Numbered from the stretch's first letter, positions 51,839 to 61,173 are shown. The stretch is 64,000 nt of DNA from Phaeocystidibacter marisrubri (GCF_008933165.1 NZ_WBVQ01000001.1:1240001-1304000); one strand, 5' to 3'. Translations and numbers: made by a program. The notes: generated by a model not told the origin, from the letters alone.

Positions 51839-52246
51839 CTATTCTCTCCGAATGAAGTGATTCACCACACCCTCTACATATCCACCCGCGTACAATTTTT
51901 CCCTCTTCCAAACCATCACATCTTCGGTCATCTCTTCGAGTACCCATGTGGTATTGTTCGAATTGAAATTGGTTTCGAGAAGTCTAAATGACCTTACATA
52001 AGGCGTATTGGAAAGTATGTTGGCGTTACTGATGTAATCCACTGTATTGTCGGTCTTGAAATCGAGAGATAACCCTACTAAAGACGAGGTATTTGACTGA
52101 AGAATTTGAGAATCACGGATCAAATACGTCTCCTTATAATCACCATCCCACATTCCAATATGCGTGGGTGCCAATTCTTCTGGCTCAACGGATTTCTTAC
52201 ATGAAACAAAAGCGAATGCAACGAGAACGAGTGAGAGATAGCGCAT
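51839..52246 (-). CDS. Small lipoprotein of unknown function
   Basis: A 135-residue protein; the start at 52246 (MRYLSLVLVAFAFVSCKKS) is chosen because it gives a good lipoprotein signal with lipobox FVSC, whereas the longer frame from 52345 starts inside the guaB terminator. The mature part is beta-rich (HIGMWDGDYKETYLI, SFRLLETNFNSNNTTWVLEEM) and loosely lipocalin-like (GMWDGDYK near the N-terminus). Function unknown. Confidence 0.65.
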   Translation of the reverse strand: MRYLSLVLVAFAFVSCKKSVEPEELAPTHIGMWDGDYKETYLIRDSQILQSNTSSLVGLSLDFKTDNTVDYISNANILSNTPYVRSFRLLETNFNSNNTTWVLEEMTEDVMVWKREKLYAGGYVEGVVNHFIRRE

Positions 52247-52316
52247 GAGTATGTATTGATAGCTAGTTAAGGTTCGCAAATTAATCAAGTTTCTGAATTC
52301 TCGTGAATTGACCTTC

Positions 52317-52352
52317 AAAAAAAAGCCCTTGCCAACATGTGACAAGGGCTTT
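52317..52352 (-). terminator. Rho-independent terminator of guaB
   Basis: A 10-bp stem (AAAGCCCTTG / CAAGGGCTTT) with an 11-base loop followed on the minus strand by an eight-T tract (52317-52324). It lies 23 bp below the guaB stop codon. Confidence 0.9.
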
Positions 52353-52374
52353 ATATCTAAATATAAACAAGCGT

Positions 52375-53850
52375 TTACGAGCGACTATAGTTTGGAGCTT
52401 CTCTAGTGATTGTCACGTCGTGTGGATGGCTTTCAGCTACACCTGCCGCAGTAATGCGAACAAACTGTGCTTTATCCTTTAGGATTTCGATGTTTGCCGA
52501 TCCACAATACCCCATACCTGCACGAAGTCCACCGATGAACTGATACATCATCTCAGCTACCTCGCCCTTGTAAGCAACTCGACCCACAATCCCTTCTGGA
52601 ACGAGCTTTTTGATATCATCTTCAACATCTTGGAAGTAGCGGTCTTTCGAACCTTGCTGCATTGCTTCAACAGAACCCATGCCTCGGTACGACTTGAATC
52701 GACGTCCTTCATAGATAATGGTTTCCCCCGGAGACTCCTTAGTTCCGGCAAGAAGTGAACCTAGCATCACACAATCAGCACCACCTGCTATCGCTTTAAC
52801 AATGTCACCGGTATAACGAATACCCCCGTCGGCGATAACCGGAACTCCCGTTCCTTTAAGTGCTTGAGCAACTTCCATTACAGCGGTAAGTTGAGGCACT
52901 CCTACACCAGCAACCACGCGAGTGGTACAGATGGAACCTGGACCAATACCCACTTTAACGGCATCCGCTCCTGCTTCAGCCAAATACTTCGCAGCTTCAG
53001 CTGTGGCCACGTTTCCTACAACGACGTCGAGTTCAGGGAATTTCTCTTTTACCACCTTAAGGGCGTCTACCACACCTTTAGTATGACCATGAGCCGTATC
53101 AATGATGACAGCATCTACATTCGATTCAACCAATGCAGATACACGCTCTAGTACATCTCCCGTAACTCCAACAGCTGCAGCAACGCGAAGACGACCAAAC
53201 TCATCTTTGCAAGCATTCGGTTTAATCTTCATTTTAGAGATGTCACGATATGTGATCAACCCCACCAATGTGCCGTCATCCTTAATTACAGGAAGCTTTT
53301 CAATTTTATGTTCTTGTAGAATTTCTTCTGCTTCTTCCATAGAAGTATTCTCGGTTGTAGTAACCAAGTTCGAAGAAGTCATCACCTCACCGATCGAACG
53401 GTTGTCATCACGCTCAAAACGCAAGTCACGATTCGTGATGATACCTACCAATTTGCGGTTGTCATCCACTACTGGAATCCCACCGATCTTATACTCGGCC
53501 ATCATTTCCTTAGCGTTGCCAACGGTAGCCGAAGGACGCAAGGTTACCGGGTCCAGAATCATACCCGATTCCGCCCTTTTTACTTTGCGTACTTCCATCG
53601 CCTGTTGCTCGATGGTCATGTTCTTATGAAGCACACCAATTCCTCCATCCTGCGCGATAGCAATGGCCATGGCAGATTCGGTAACGGTATCCATCGCTGC
53701 GGATACAATTGGGGTTTTCAATGAAATGTTGCGCGTGAACTTAGTGCTGATGTCCACATTGCGTGGTAGCACTTCAGAGTATGCTGGGACGAGTAGAACG
53801 TCGTCGTAAGTGAGGTACTCACCTATTACTTTTCCGTTTGGGATGGACAT
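52375..53850 (-). CDS. guaB: IMP dehydrogenase
   Basis: A 491-residue enzyme (start at 53850; an ATG four codons upstream at 53862 is also possible) that oxidises IMP to XMP, the committed step of GMP synthesis. The barrel opens [17 protein letters not shown]; the two CBS domains lie at about 95-210 ([46 protein letters not shown]); the catalytic loop is [11 protein letters not shown] with the active-site Cys; and later SYRGMGS and the flap. The length is typical of bacterial IMPDH. An exact -7 box TATTTTTG reads on the minus strand at 53883-53890. Confidence 0.97.
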   Translation of the reverse strand: MSIPNGKVIGEYLTYDDVLLVPAYSEVLPRNVDISTKFTRNISLKTPIVSAAMDTVTESAMAIAIAQDGGIGVLHKNMTIEQQAMEVRKVKRAESGMILDPVTLRPSATVGNAKEMMAEYKIGGIPVVDDNRKLVGIITNRDLRFERDDNRSIGEVMTSSNLVTTTENTSMEEAEEILQEHKIEKLPVIKDDGTLVGLITYRDISKMKIKPNACKDEFGRLRVAAAVGVTGDVLERVSALVESNVDAVIIDTAHGHTKGVVDALKVVKEKFPELDVVVGNVATAEAAKYLAEAGADAVKVGIGPGSICTTRVVAGVGVPQLTAVMEVAQALKGTGVPVIADGGIRYTGDIVKAIAGGADCVMLGSLLAGTKESPGETIIYEGRRFKSYRGMGSVEAMQQGSKDRYFQDVEDDIKKLVPEGIVGRVAYKGEVAEMMYQFIGGLRAGMGYCGSANIEILKDKAQFVRITAAGVAESHPHDVTITREAPNYSRS

Positions 53851-53882
53851 AGAACGCTGCAATTTTGGTATGAAATTGCATG

Positions 53883-53890
53883 CAAAAATA
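53883..53890 (-). promoter_or_regulatory. Promoter -7 box of guaB
   Basis: On the minus strand, TATTTTTG matches the TAnnTTTG consensus, 33-40 bp before the guaB ATG at 53850. Confidence 0.45.
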
Positions 53891-53898
53891 AGTTATTT

Positions 53899-54087
53899 CT
53901 ACAACATGGCATGATATTCGAACGAAAGAAGACGTCGAAAAACAGAATATATCTCCTCCAAACACAAAACAGAAATGTTCAAATTCTCATCCACTTCTTC
54001 AAAATTAATGTTAAAACGACGATCATCCACACTCCATCTTAACGATGAGTAAGGCGAAACAGAGGTAATTCGCTTCTTTTTCTCCAT
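53899..54087 (-). CDS. Possible small protein, 62 aa
   Basis: A minus-strand frame upstream of guaB beginning MEKKKRITSVSP and ending RRLLSFEYHAML. The composition is normal for a short protein, with a middle acidic stretch (NFEEVDENLNISVLC), but no motif or family is recognised and it lies in 385 bp between guaB and a divergent gene. It may be a chance frame; the guaB promoter box lies just below its stop codon. Confidence 0.3.
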   Translation of the reverse strand: MEKKKRITSVSPYSSLRWSVDDRRFNINFEEVDENLNISVLCLEEIYSVFRRLLSFEYHAML

Positions 54088-54212
54088 CGGAAAATAACGA
54101 AGTTTCCTACAAAGCTTTCCTAAATATATTGATTATCAGGGTTCAACTTTTTCGAAAACTCACTCGTAATGCTAGATGTATAGGATTGGTCTCTCAAATC
54201 GCTCCAACACCG

Positions 54213-54220
54213 TAAATTTG
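54213..54220 (+). promoter_or_regulatory. Promoter -7 box of the small dimeric alpha-beta protein
   Basis: TAAATTTG exactly matches TAnnTTTG, 28 bp before the ATG at 54248. A TTG at 54186-54188 is slightly too far upstream for an ideal -33 element. Confidence 0.5.
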
Positions 54221-54247
54221 TCTAAGCTCTCTTAACTACTACTACAC

Positions 54248-54589
54248 ATGATTGCTTACATCAGTAAGAATGAATTTAGAAATCCAATGTTGGGTTTCAA
54301 ATTGAATCAACAAAAGGCTCAACTCCTGAAAATCGCAAAGCGAACAAAAGGATTTAGAGGTCTTCAGACCAAATGGTCGGTCAATGGAGTTTACTTCATG
54401 ACGCTATGGAAATCTGAAGAACAACTGGATGCTTTTCTTGCCCGAACCGACGTTAAGGAGATTTTTGAAAGCCGAATCAAACAAATTGATGTTCACACCT
54501 ACCGCATCTCCGCCATTAACTTCATCCCTTGGAGAGAAGTGATTGCGATGATGTCAAGACATTCGAACCGATTGTCTGCAGTGAACTAA
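54248..54589 (+). CDS. Small cytoplasmic protein, ABM-like (dimeric alpha-beta barrel) fold suspected
   Basis: A 113-residue protein. The order strand (MIAYISKNEF), helix, strand (GFRGLQTKWSVNGVYFMTLWKSEEQLDAFLARTDVKEIF), strand (HTYRISAINFIPW) resembles antibiotic-biosynthesis-monooxygenase-like or DUF3291-like domains, with a conserved W/K pair in TLWKSEEQLDAF. No catalytic residues are certain. It has its own promoter and terminator, so it is a single-gene transcript. Confidence 0.55.
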   Translation: MIAYISKNEFRNPMLGFKLNQQKAQLLKIAKRTKGFRGLQTKWSVNGVYFMTLWKSEEQLDAFLARTDVKEIFESRIKQIDVHTYRISAINFIPWREVIAMMSRHSNRLSAVN

Positions 54590-54599
54590 AAACCCTTCA

Positions 54600-54626
54600 A
54601 GCGATACTTAGGTATCGCTTTTTTTA
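54600..54626 (+). terminator. Rho-independent terminator
   Basis: A perfect 8-bp stem (AGCGATAC / GTATCGCT, loop TTAG) followed by about seven T residues, 10 bp past the stop codon at 54589. Confidence 0.9.
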
Positions 54627-54639
54627 TGGACAAAAAGAA

Positions 54640-54673
54640 AAGGCACACTGGTTTCCCTGTGTGCCTTTTTTAT
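54640..54673. terminator. Bidirectional terminator serving ettA
   Basis: A perfect 9-bp stem (AAGGCACAC / GTGTGCCTT) with a 10-base loop and both an A-run and a T-run. It lies 24 bp below the ettA stop codon on the minus strand and also backs up the plus-strand terminator. Confidence 0.85.
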
Positions 54674-54690
54674 AGATTATATAGTGCGAC

Positions 54691-56388
54691 TTATTGATCC
54701 TTGAGAAGCTTCTTGTACTTAAACTTCTTAGGTTCCAATCCACCACCAAGGCGCTTCTTCTTGTTCTCCTCGTAATCCGAGAATGAACCTTCAAAGAAAT
54801 ACACTTGCGAATCCCCTTCAAAGGCCAGAATGTGCGTACATACACGGTCTAAGAACCAACGGTCGTGCGAAATAATAACGGCACATCCCGCAAAGTTTTC
54901 CAAACCTTCTTCCAACGCACGGAGTGTATTCACGTCCAAGTCGTTGGTCGGCTCATCCAGCAACAATACGTTACCACCTTCTTTCAAGGCCATGGCTAAA
55001 TGAAGTCGGTTGCGCTCACCACCCGACAATACGCCAACTTTCTTACTTTGGTCACCTCCAGCAAAGTTGAAACGGCTTAAGTAGGCACGAGCATTCACGA
55101 CCTGACCACCCAATTCAAATTGCTCCTGACCGTCTGCTACGGTTTCAAAAATGGTGTTCTCTGGGTTGATCTTTTCATGTGTTTGATCCACATAGGAGAT
55201 CTTAACGGTATCGCCCGTTTCAAACTTACCTTCATCCGGTTGAAGCTGATCCATGATCATCTTGAATATGGTGGTTTTACCCGCACCATTCGGACCAATG
55301 ATACCCACAATACCTGCCGGTGGCAGACTAAAGTTCAAGTCTTCGTAGAGGAGTTTATCACCAAAGGCCTTCTTCACGTGTACGGCATCAATTACGTTGT
55401 TACCTAAACGTGGACCAGCGGGAATGAAGATTTCGAGCTTGTTCTCTTTCTCCTTCTGCTCTTCTCCTAAAAGCTTCTCGTAATTACTCAAACGAGCTTT
55501 GCTCTTAGCTTGACGACCTTTCGGGTTCATCTTCACCCACTCCAACTCTCGCTCAAGTGTCTTTCTTCGCTTGCTCTCTTGCTTCTCTTCCTGAGCTAAG
55601 CGCTTGGTCTTTTGATCCAACCAGCTAGAGTAATTTCCCTTCCATGGAATACCCTCACCGCGGTCGAGTTCAAGAATCCAACCAGCCACGTTGTCCAAGA
55701 AGTAACGGTCGTGCGTCACCGCGATTACCGTTCCTTTATATTGCTGCAAGTGATGCTCCAACCACAAAATAGACTCTGCATCCAAGTGGTTCGTCGGTTC
55801 ATCCAAAAGCAAGACATCTGGATTTTGAAGAAGCAAGCGACAAAGAGCCACTCGTCTTCTCTCCCCTCCTGAAAGCACAGAAATCGGAGTTTGTTCATCC
55901 GGACAATTCAAGGCGTCCATTGCACGCTTCAAAACAGTGTCGATCTCCCAAGCATTGGTCGCATCAATTCTATCTTGAAGCTCAGCCTGACGAGCCATGA
56001 GTTTCTCCATCTTATCGGGATTCTCATAAACTTCAGGAAGGCCAAATTGATCGTTAATGCCGTTGTATTCACTCAACAATTCCATCGTTTCACCAGCACC
56101 CTCACGAACGATATCAATCACTGTCTTCGACTCGTCGAGCTCTGGCTCTTGTTCGAGGTATCCCACGGAATACCCCTGCGCAAACACAACATCACCGCGG
56201 TAGTTTTTCTCTACTCCAGCAATGATTTTTAGTAGGGTTGATTTACCTGAACCGTTCAAACCAATGATACCAATCTTGGCTCCGTAGAAGAAGCTTAAGT
56301 AGATATCCTTGATAATGGTCTTATTGTTATGAGGGAGGATCTTACTCACTCCCGACATTGAAAAGATAATCTTCTTATCGTCTGACAT
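54691..56388 (-). CDS. ettA: Energy-dependent translational throttle protein EttA (ABC-F)
   Basis: A 565-residue ABC-F ATPase with two nucleotide-binding domains: Walker A GLNGSGKST and GPNGAGKTT, signature motifs LSGGERRRVALCRLL and LSGGERNRLHLAMAL, Walker B VLLLDEPTNHLD and VLLLDEPTNDLD. Between them lies the arm and linker (SRRKTLERELEWVKMNPKGRQAKSKARL), the PtIM region typical of EttA. It binds the ribosomal E site and gates translation in response to the ATP/ADP ratio. Length and order match the EttA type; another ABC-F subfamily would be the only alternative. Confidence 0.92.
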   Translation of the reverse strand: MSDDKKIIFSMSGVSKILPHNNKTIIKDIYLSFFYGAKIGIIGLNGSGKSTLLKIIAGVEKNYRGDVVFAQGYSVGYLEQEPELDESKTVIDIVREGAGETMELLSEYNGINDQFGLPEVYENPDKMEKLMARQAELQDRIDATNAWEIDTVLKRAMDALNCPDEQTPISVLSGGERRRVALCRLLLQNPDVLLLDEPTNHLDAESILWLEHHLQQYKGTVIAVTHDRYFLDNVAGWILELDRGEGIPWKGNYSSWLDQKTKRLAQEEKQESKRRKTLERELEWVKMNPKGRQAKSKARLSNYEKLLGEEQKEKENKLEIFIPAGPRLGNNVIDAVHVKKAFGDKLLYEDLNFSLPPAGIVGIIGPNGAGKTTIFKMIMDQLQPDEGKFETGDTVKISYVDQTHEKINPENTIFETVADGQEQFELGGQVVNARAYLSRFNFAGGDQSKKVGVLSGGERNRLHLAMALKEGGNVLLLDEPTNDLDVNTLRALEEGLENFAGCAVIISHDRWFLDRVCTHILAFEGDSQVYFFEGSFSDYEENKKKRLGGGLEPKKFKYKKLLKDQ

Positions 56389-56499
56389 ATCTGTGTTGTA
56401 TTCGAAATGGAAGTGCGAATATCGGGAATGTATATCGATGTTCCGCCAGAATGTACCAAGGCAGATGCTTTTTCGTTCTTTTGCTGTATCTTAAATGAG

Positions 56500-57252
56500 A
56501 TGATGAAATACGCCTTACTCTTTTTATTGTCCACACTTACCCTCGGCACAAGTGCCCAAACTACACTGGAAGGTTTTGTGAGAGCCGCAGACAATGGCGA
56601 GCCCGTACCCAGTGCCTACGTGGTCAACAAATCCTCCTTTAAAAATGTAATTACCAACGGCTTAGGATTCTTTAGTATTGAAGTTGAAGCAGGTGATTCC
56701 ATCGTTTTAAGTCAGATTTCTTATAATTATACCTACTACGTCGTTCCAGATAGCTTGGGCAAGAAACACGTGGAAATCATTGTCATGGAGCCACGCAATT
56801 ATTTGATTGATGAAGTGGAAGTTTACGCGTATAACTTAACAACCAATCAACCTCGCGCCATGAAATTGGAGGAGCCCAACGTTCCATTGGAAGGCACCTA
56901 CAACACCCCAACTCAATTGGAGCCATCCATCTCTGCACCAGTTGATTTACTCTACTGGTATTTCGGCTCGCGACCCCGTCAACTGAGAGAGTTACAACGT
57001 CTTCAAAAGGAAGATGCCTACCGCGAACAACTCAGAACCGGTAGCAATAGAGAGATTTTGATGGAGATTACAGGTTTAAGCACTCAAGAACTGGAGGCCT
57101 TCGCCTGGAGTTGTAAATACACAGGCAATACCATTAGCACCATTAACGACTACGAATTACTGGTCAGTTTACTAAACTGTTATCAAGATTATGTTGAGCG
57201 TATTAAACAACAGAGTGTTTTAGAAGATGCCGAAAACGGATGGGGCGAATAA
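56500..57252 (+). CDS. Secreted protein with a carboxypeptidase-like regulatory (CarbopepD_reg) domain
   Basis: A 250-residue protein (start ATG at 56500, or 56503, MMKYALLFLLSTLTLGTSAQ, a signal peptide; the longer frame from 56407 is rejected). After the signal, TLEGFVRAADNGEPVPSAYVVNKSSFKNVITNGLGFFSIEV is a CarboxypepD_reg-like beta sandwich as found in TonB-linked and surface proteins of Bacteroidota. The rest (YLIDEVEVYAYN onward) contains a QLRELQRLQKEDAYREQL helix and no known catalytic motif. Function unknown; the domain suggests an envelope or surface role. Confidence 0.7.
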   Translation: MMKYALLFLLSTLTLGTSAQTTLEGFVRAADNGEPVPSAYVVNKSSFKNVITNGLGFFSIEVEAGDSIVLSQISYNYTYYVVPDSLGKKHVEIIVMEPRNYLIDEVEVYAYNLTTNQPRAMKLEEPNVPLEGTYNTPTQLEPSISAPVDLLYWYFGSRPRQLRELQRLQKEDAYREQLRTGSNREILMEITGLSTQELEAFAWSCKYTGNTISTINDYELLVSLLNCYQDYVERIKQQSVLEDAENGWGE

Positions 57253-57350
57253 ACTGCTCTATTCCCGGATCTTATCTATTGGGCATTTCGGGACAAATCA
57301 CTATACTTGTAGGTGAATTCTTACGCATTTGAGACCAAAACCAAACTGTG

Positions 57351-57668
57351 ATGCTAACCGTTCATCCTAACCTGAACAAGCTGCGCAACGACGTCTTTAA
57401 GACGATTATCGGCGGCTTGCATTCCTCTAAGCCATTAGATAAACTCGCCAACCAAATTGTAGATGAACTTTCTTCCTCTATGATCTTAATCGACAATCCC
57501 ACCGATCGCAGCCGATTTATCCGCGACGTGTACGGAAGATTGGAAGGTGTACACAAACTCAGACGATTCAATTTGGGATATGAAAGTCCCGAGAACAATA
57601 AAAATGTAGCGCATGTAGTCAATGAAGTGCTGTACCGCTTCAGGACGAGATACTCTCGCTACTTTTAA
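57351..57668 (+). CDS. Small soluble protein, 105 aa, unknown
   Basis: From the ATG at 57351 (a GTG at 57348 is an alternative) a 105-residue protein with a helical, basic-rich composition: NKLRNDVFKTIIGGLHSSKPLDKLANQIVDELSSSMILID, FIRDVYGRLEGVHKLRRFNLGYE and VVNEVLYRFRTRYSRYF. No family recognised. It has a downstream terminator at 57698-57734. Confidence 0.6.
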   Translation: MLTVHPNLNKLRNDVFKTIIGGLHSSKPLDKLANQIVDELSSSMILIDNPTDRSRFIRDVYGRLEGVHKLRRFNLGYESPENNKNVAHVVNEVLYRFRTRYSRYF

Positions 57669-57697
57669 TGATTATTGGTGTTTCATTGTTCCTCTGG

Positions 57698-57734
57698 AGG
57701 CCTTCTCGATGCTAGCGAAGGCCTTCTTTTTTTT
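57698..57734 (+). terminator. Rho-independent terminator
   Basis: A perfect 8-bp stem (AGGCCTTC / GAAGGCCT) with an 11-base loop followed by a long T-tract, 30 bp past the stop codon at 57668. Confidence 0.9.
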
Positions 57735-57769
57735 CGCGCTATCTCATGGGTGTTTCCTATATTCGTTAC

Positions 57770-58273
57770 ATGCCTAAACCTGTGACTCGTCTCCTATTCA
57801 TTTGCCTGCTATTGCCTACTTTGACACAGGCACAGAAGCTGCGAGATTTATACGACATCTCTAACGGGTTGATGACCACCCTCACTTCGGCTGTAGACGT
57901 GAGTGACTCGCTCTTCATCTCTATCGAAGAGTATCACAGATTGATCGATCGCCAACCACTCAATGCCGCAGAACGTTCTCAATACAAATCGGAGGTAAAC
58001 GATTTCTACCCCGATCAACAAGCGGAATTTTTACAATCGATCAAGGAACTTCAAAAGATCTATGTCAGCGAAATCAACAGAGGTGTTTCCATTGAAATGG
58101 ACACCGTTCGATTTAAAGAAGTTCGAGGAACAGCAAATATCTTTGAAGTTCAAATTGAAGTGGTGTTTAAAGATGATGAAGGAAACCGTTCCTACCTCTA
58201 CATCGATACCATGGCAGCCAGTGTGCGTCGCCGTTGGTCATTTATTTCACCTATCGAAGAAGAATACGAGTAA
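57770..58273 (+). CDS. Secreted hypothetical protein, 167 aa
   Basis: The start is set at the ATG at 57770 (MPKPVTRLLFICLLLPTLTQAQ, a signal peptide); the ATG at 57746 would precede it. The mature part is a helix-beta protein (YDISNGLMTTLTSAVDVSD, SEVNDFYPDQQAEFLQSIKELQKIYVSEI) ending in beta strands (IFEVQIEVVFKDDEGNRSYLYIDTM). No family recognised. It starts a run of three closely packed genes. Confidence 0.6.
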   Translation: MPKPVTRLLFICLLLPTLTQAQKLRDLYDISNGLMTTLTSAVDVSDSLFISIEEYHRLIDRQPLNAAERSQYKSEVNDFYPDQQAEFLQSIKELQKIYVSEINRGVSIEMDTVRFKEVRGTANIFEVQIEVVFKDDEGNRSYLYIDTMAASVRRRWSFISPIEEEYE

Positions 58274-58275
58274 GC

Positions 58276-58596
58276 ATGATTTTCTTTTTTAGTATTGGAG
58301 ATCGCCGGCATAACGACCATGGACCACTCGACGAAGAACTTTGTCCCTTTTGCAACGAAAGTCACTTTCGTGTGCTGAGCTTGGTTCGCTATTGGGTCAC
58401 TGTCTTTTTCATTCCCATCCTTCCCTATCGAACAATTTGGGTTTCTAGATGTACTTACTGTAGCGGAGAAACCGAAATTGAAGAAGGTGAACTTCCCCAC
58501 TTAAAATCACGTTCGGACATCCTACAAAAAGCTGTTGATGAAGACTGGTCTGAAGAACAGCTAGAAGATGCACTGAATCAAAGTCGTCACTTATGA
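58276..58596 (+). CDS. Small zinc-ribbon protein
   Basis: A 106-residue protein from the ATG at 58276, 2 bp after the previous stop; the longer frame from 58234 overlaps it and is rejected. Two Cys pairs (CPFCNES and CTYCSGE) are placed about 34 residues apart around a hydrophobic stretch (YWVTVFFIPILPYRTIWV), forming a zinc-ribbon-like site on a membrane-associated segment. This matches zinc_ribbon_15-type proteins, whose function is unknown. It overlaps the DinB-fold gene by 4 bp. Confidence 0.7.
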   Translation: MIFFFSIGDRRHNDHGPLDEELCPFCNESHFRVLSLVRYWVTVFFIPILPYRTIWVSRCTYCSGETEIEEGELPHLKSRSDILQKAVDEDWSEEQLEDALNQSRHL

Positions 58597-59120
58597 ATGA
58601 CAGACCGCAAAAAGGCGAATTTGACGAGTACTACGAAGGATACATCAACCTTGTGCCTGAAGCAGATTTGCGCTCGGCCTTAATTGATAGCGGCACCGAA
58701 TTGGTGAGAATGTTTGGTCACCACGAAACCAACTTGTCCCTTTCTGATCACCGTTACGAACCGTCCAAATGGACAGTTTCTCAAGTATTACTCCATCTCA
58801 TTGATGCGGAGAATGTCTTTCTCAATCGAGCACTATGGGCGGCAAGACAAGAAAATTCACCTCTTCCTGGCTACAACCACAACGCCTGGGTAGAGAGTTT
58901 TGGAGATCGAGTGTTATCTGTGAGTTCGATGATTCAGTGGTTTCGCATTCAGCGACAAAATACTGTGATGTTTTTTGAACATCTAGAGGACAGTGACTAT
59001 GATCTTTCTTGTGAGGCCAACCACGCCCGTGTTACCGTTCGCGCATTGGGCTATATCATTGCAGGCCATACGCGGCATCATGCCACTATTTTAAAGGAAC
59101 GCTATCTGCAAATGCAATAA
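58593..59120 (+). CDS. DinB/YfiT-like metal-binding protein
   Basis: A 175-residue four-helix-bundle protein. The metal-site histidines of the DinB fold are visible in LLHLIDAENVFLNRAL (first His) and GHTRHHATILKERYL (the HTRHH pair near the C-terminus), with WTVSQVLLHL typical of the family. Members are thiol-dependent or metal-dependent enzymes or stress proteins; the specific reaction is unknown. Start ATGA overlaps the zinc-ribbon gene; the NDH-2 gene follows 3 bp after the stop codon. Confidence 0.8.
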   Translation: MNDRPQKGEFDEYYEGYINLVPEADLRSALIDSGTELVRMFGHHETNLSLSDHRYEPSKWTVSQVLLHLIDAENVFLNRALWAARQENSPLPGYNHNAWVESFGDRVLSVSSMIQWFRIQRQNTVMFFEHLEDSDYDLSCEANHARVTVRALGYIIAGHTRHHATILKERYLQMQ

Positions 59121-59123
59121 AAC

Positions 59124-60446
59124 ATGCAAAATCTCAACATTCCCGAGTCCAAGAAAGAACGAGTAGTAATCATCGGTGGAGGATTTGGGGGATTGACAAT
59201 CGCTAAGAAATTGTCAACGGAGGAGTTTCAAGTGGTATTGATCGACAAACACAACTACCACACTTTTCAACCTTTACTGTATCAAGTAGCAACGGCAGGA
59301 TTGGAGCCAGATTCCATTGCCTACCCGCTTCGAAAGATCTTCCAAAAAAAGAAAGAATTTTACTTCCGCGTGGCATGTGCAGAAGAGATTGATGAAGAAG
59401 GTGGAATACTCAGAACCGACAGAGGGAATGTTCGATTTGATCACTTGATTATTGCCACGGGTAGTACGACGAACTACTTTGGCAATGTGAAGATTCAATC
59501 GCATTCTATGCCGATGAAAAGCCTCCCTGAAGCCTTGGACTTGCGCAGTTTGATTCTTCAGAACTTTGAAGCATCTCTCCTCACTTCCAATTTACACGAG
59601 AGAGAGCGCTTGATGAATTACGTGATTGTAGGCGGTGGCCCCACCGGTGTGGAACTCGCTGGATCCTTAGGCGAACTCAAACTTCACGTACTACCGCAAG
59701 ATTATCCAGATCTCGACTTCAGAAGAATGTCGATTCACTTACTGGAAGCTTCACCTCGCTTACTCAATGGAATGAGCGATAGAGCTAGTGAACTTGCCAA
59801 AAAAGGTTTGGAGAAACTACACGTTCAAGTGTGGACGGATACCATGGTGAAGGACTACGACGGGGAAAAGGTAAGTACTGTCAACAAAGAACTGCCCGCC
59901 AGTACCCTGATCTGGGCTGCTGGGGTAACTGGTGTCATTTTTAAGGGAATTCCTGACTCTTCTATCGAAAGAGGACGCATTAAAGTGGATGAATTCAACC
60001 GTGTAAACGGAATGAAAAACGTTTATGCCGTAGGTGACGTCGCTGTTATGCTAACCGATAAAACGCCTAAGGGTCACCCTATGGTTGCGCCCGTAGCCGT
60101 TCAACAGGGAAAATTACTTACTAAAAACCTGATCCGTCAAAGAAAGGGACAAGCGCTCAAACCTTTCTCCTATTTCAACAAAGGCAGCATGGCTACTATC
60201 GGCAGGAACAAAGCTGTAGTCGATTTTGCAGGAATGCACATTGGAGGCTTTGCAGCTTGGTTAATTTGGATGTTTATCCACTTGATGGAGCTCGTTGGAT
60301 TTAGAAATCGACTCGTAGCCCTAGTCAATTGGTCTACGTCCTATTTCTCGTACGATCGCGGTATTCGCCTAATCGTCCGACCTTTCAACAGAACAACCAA
60401 AAAGGTAGAAGAAGATGTGCACACTAACGTACCTACCGACGAATAA
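59124..60446 (+). CDS. ndh: Type II NADH:quinone oxidoreductase (NDH-2 type)
   Basis: A 440-residue flavoprotein that passes electrons from NADH to the quinone pool without pumping protons. FAD site: VVIIGGGFGGLTIAKKL; NADH site: YVIVGGGPTGVELAGSLGE; then NVYAVGDVAV and HPMVAPVAVQQGKLL, the family's late block. A C-terminal amphipathic or hydrophobic region (IGGFAAWLIWMFIHLMELVGF) anchors it to the membrane. Length is normal. The 3' end overlaps the next gene by 32 nt. Confidence 0.92.
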   Translation: MQNLNIPESKKERVVIIGGGFGGLTIAKKLSTEEFQVVLIDKHNYHTFQPLLYQVATAGLEPDSIAYPLRKIFQKKKEFYFRVACAEEIDEEGGILRTDRGNVRFDHLIIATGSTTNYFGNVKIQSHSMPMKSLPEALDLRSLILQNFEASLLTSNLHERERLMNYVIVGGGPTGVELAGSLGELKLHVLPQDYPDLDFRRMSIHLLEASPRLLNGMSDRASELAKKGLEKLHVQVWTDTMVKDYDGEKVSTVNKELPASTLIWAAGVTGVIFKGIPDSSIERGRIKVDEFNRVNGMKNVYAVGDVAVMLTDKTPKGHPMVAPVAVQQGKLLTKNLIRQRKGQALKPFSYFNKGSMATIGRNKAVVDFAGMHIGGFAAWLIWMFIHLMELVGFRNRLVALVNWSTSYFSYDRGIRLIVRPFNRTTKKVEEDVHTNVPTDE

Positions 60447-61098
60447 TGGGTTCATAGTCACGCAAAACAGGGACGAGTCGCCTTTGCGCGGTAAGCCCAT
60501 CTTTCCGTATAAAAGTGAATCTCCCCTTGCTCACTATCCCAAAGATCCAGATGGCGACGGAACTTGGATGGCGGCCACCAAGGATACCGTTGTATGCGTA
60601 CTCAACGGCGCTTTCGAACCCCACGAAAGACATTTACCCTATAAACACAGCAGAGGGTTACTACCTCTTCTTATCCTCAACCGTCCCGACCACGAGTTAA
60701 AACTCTCCGATGCCGAAGAACTTGAGCCCTTCTCGGTATTCATCTTTAATTCTAAATACGTAAGGCGTTACACTTGGGACGCTCAAGACCTTTACTTGGA
60801 GGAATTCTCTCCTTCAGATCGCCACATCTTTCAAAGTGCTCCCCTCTACTCTCCAGCTATGCAATCCCTACGAAGCGACTGGTTCTTTAATTGGTCTATT
60901 ATCCATCCTACTCCCCATCCGAAGGATATCCTTGAATTCCATCTCTTAGGCGGTGAGGGAAATGGTGAAACCGACATCTGCATGTATCGTCCGGGTGTTC
61001 AAACCACAGCCATCACACAGGTAGTGTGTACTCCTCTTTCTACCACCTATTCCTACCGAAACCTCCTTTCCGACGAAGAAGGAGAAATTTCTTTTTAA
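60415..61098 (+). CDS. NRDE (TANGO2) family protein
   Basis: A 227-residue protein that begins MCTLTYLPTNNGFIVTQNRDE, the family's N-terminal Cys and NRDE motif, with GTWMAATKDTVVCVLNG following. The N-terminal Cys may be the catalytic nucleophile of an Ntn-like fold, as has been suggested for these proteins; the cellular role (heme or lipid handling in eukaryotes) is not settled. It overlaps ndh by 32 nt in a different frame. The start is firm because the Cys must follow the initiator Met. Confidence 0.88.
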   Translation: MCTLTYLPTNNGFIVTQNRDESPLRGKPIFPYKSESPLAHYPKDPDGDGTWMAATKDTVVCVLNGAFEPHERHLPYKHSRGLLPLLILNRPDHELKLSDAEELEPFSVFIFNSKYVRRYTWDAQDLYLEEFSPSDRHIFQSAPLYSPAMQSLRSDWFFNWSIIHPTPHPKDILEFHLLGGEGNGETDICMYRPGVQTTAITQVVCTPLSTTYSYRNLLSDEEGEISF

Positions 61099-61173
61099 AA
61101 TTTTTCATCGGCGGAAAGCCTTGTAAATACTGGCATATAATACTTTACACTGTCACAGTACTATCTTTTTTAC

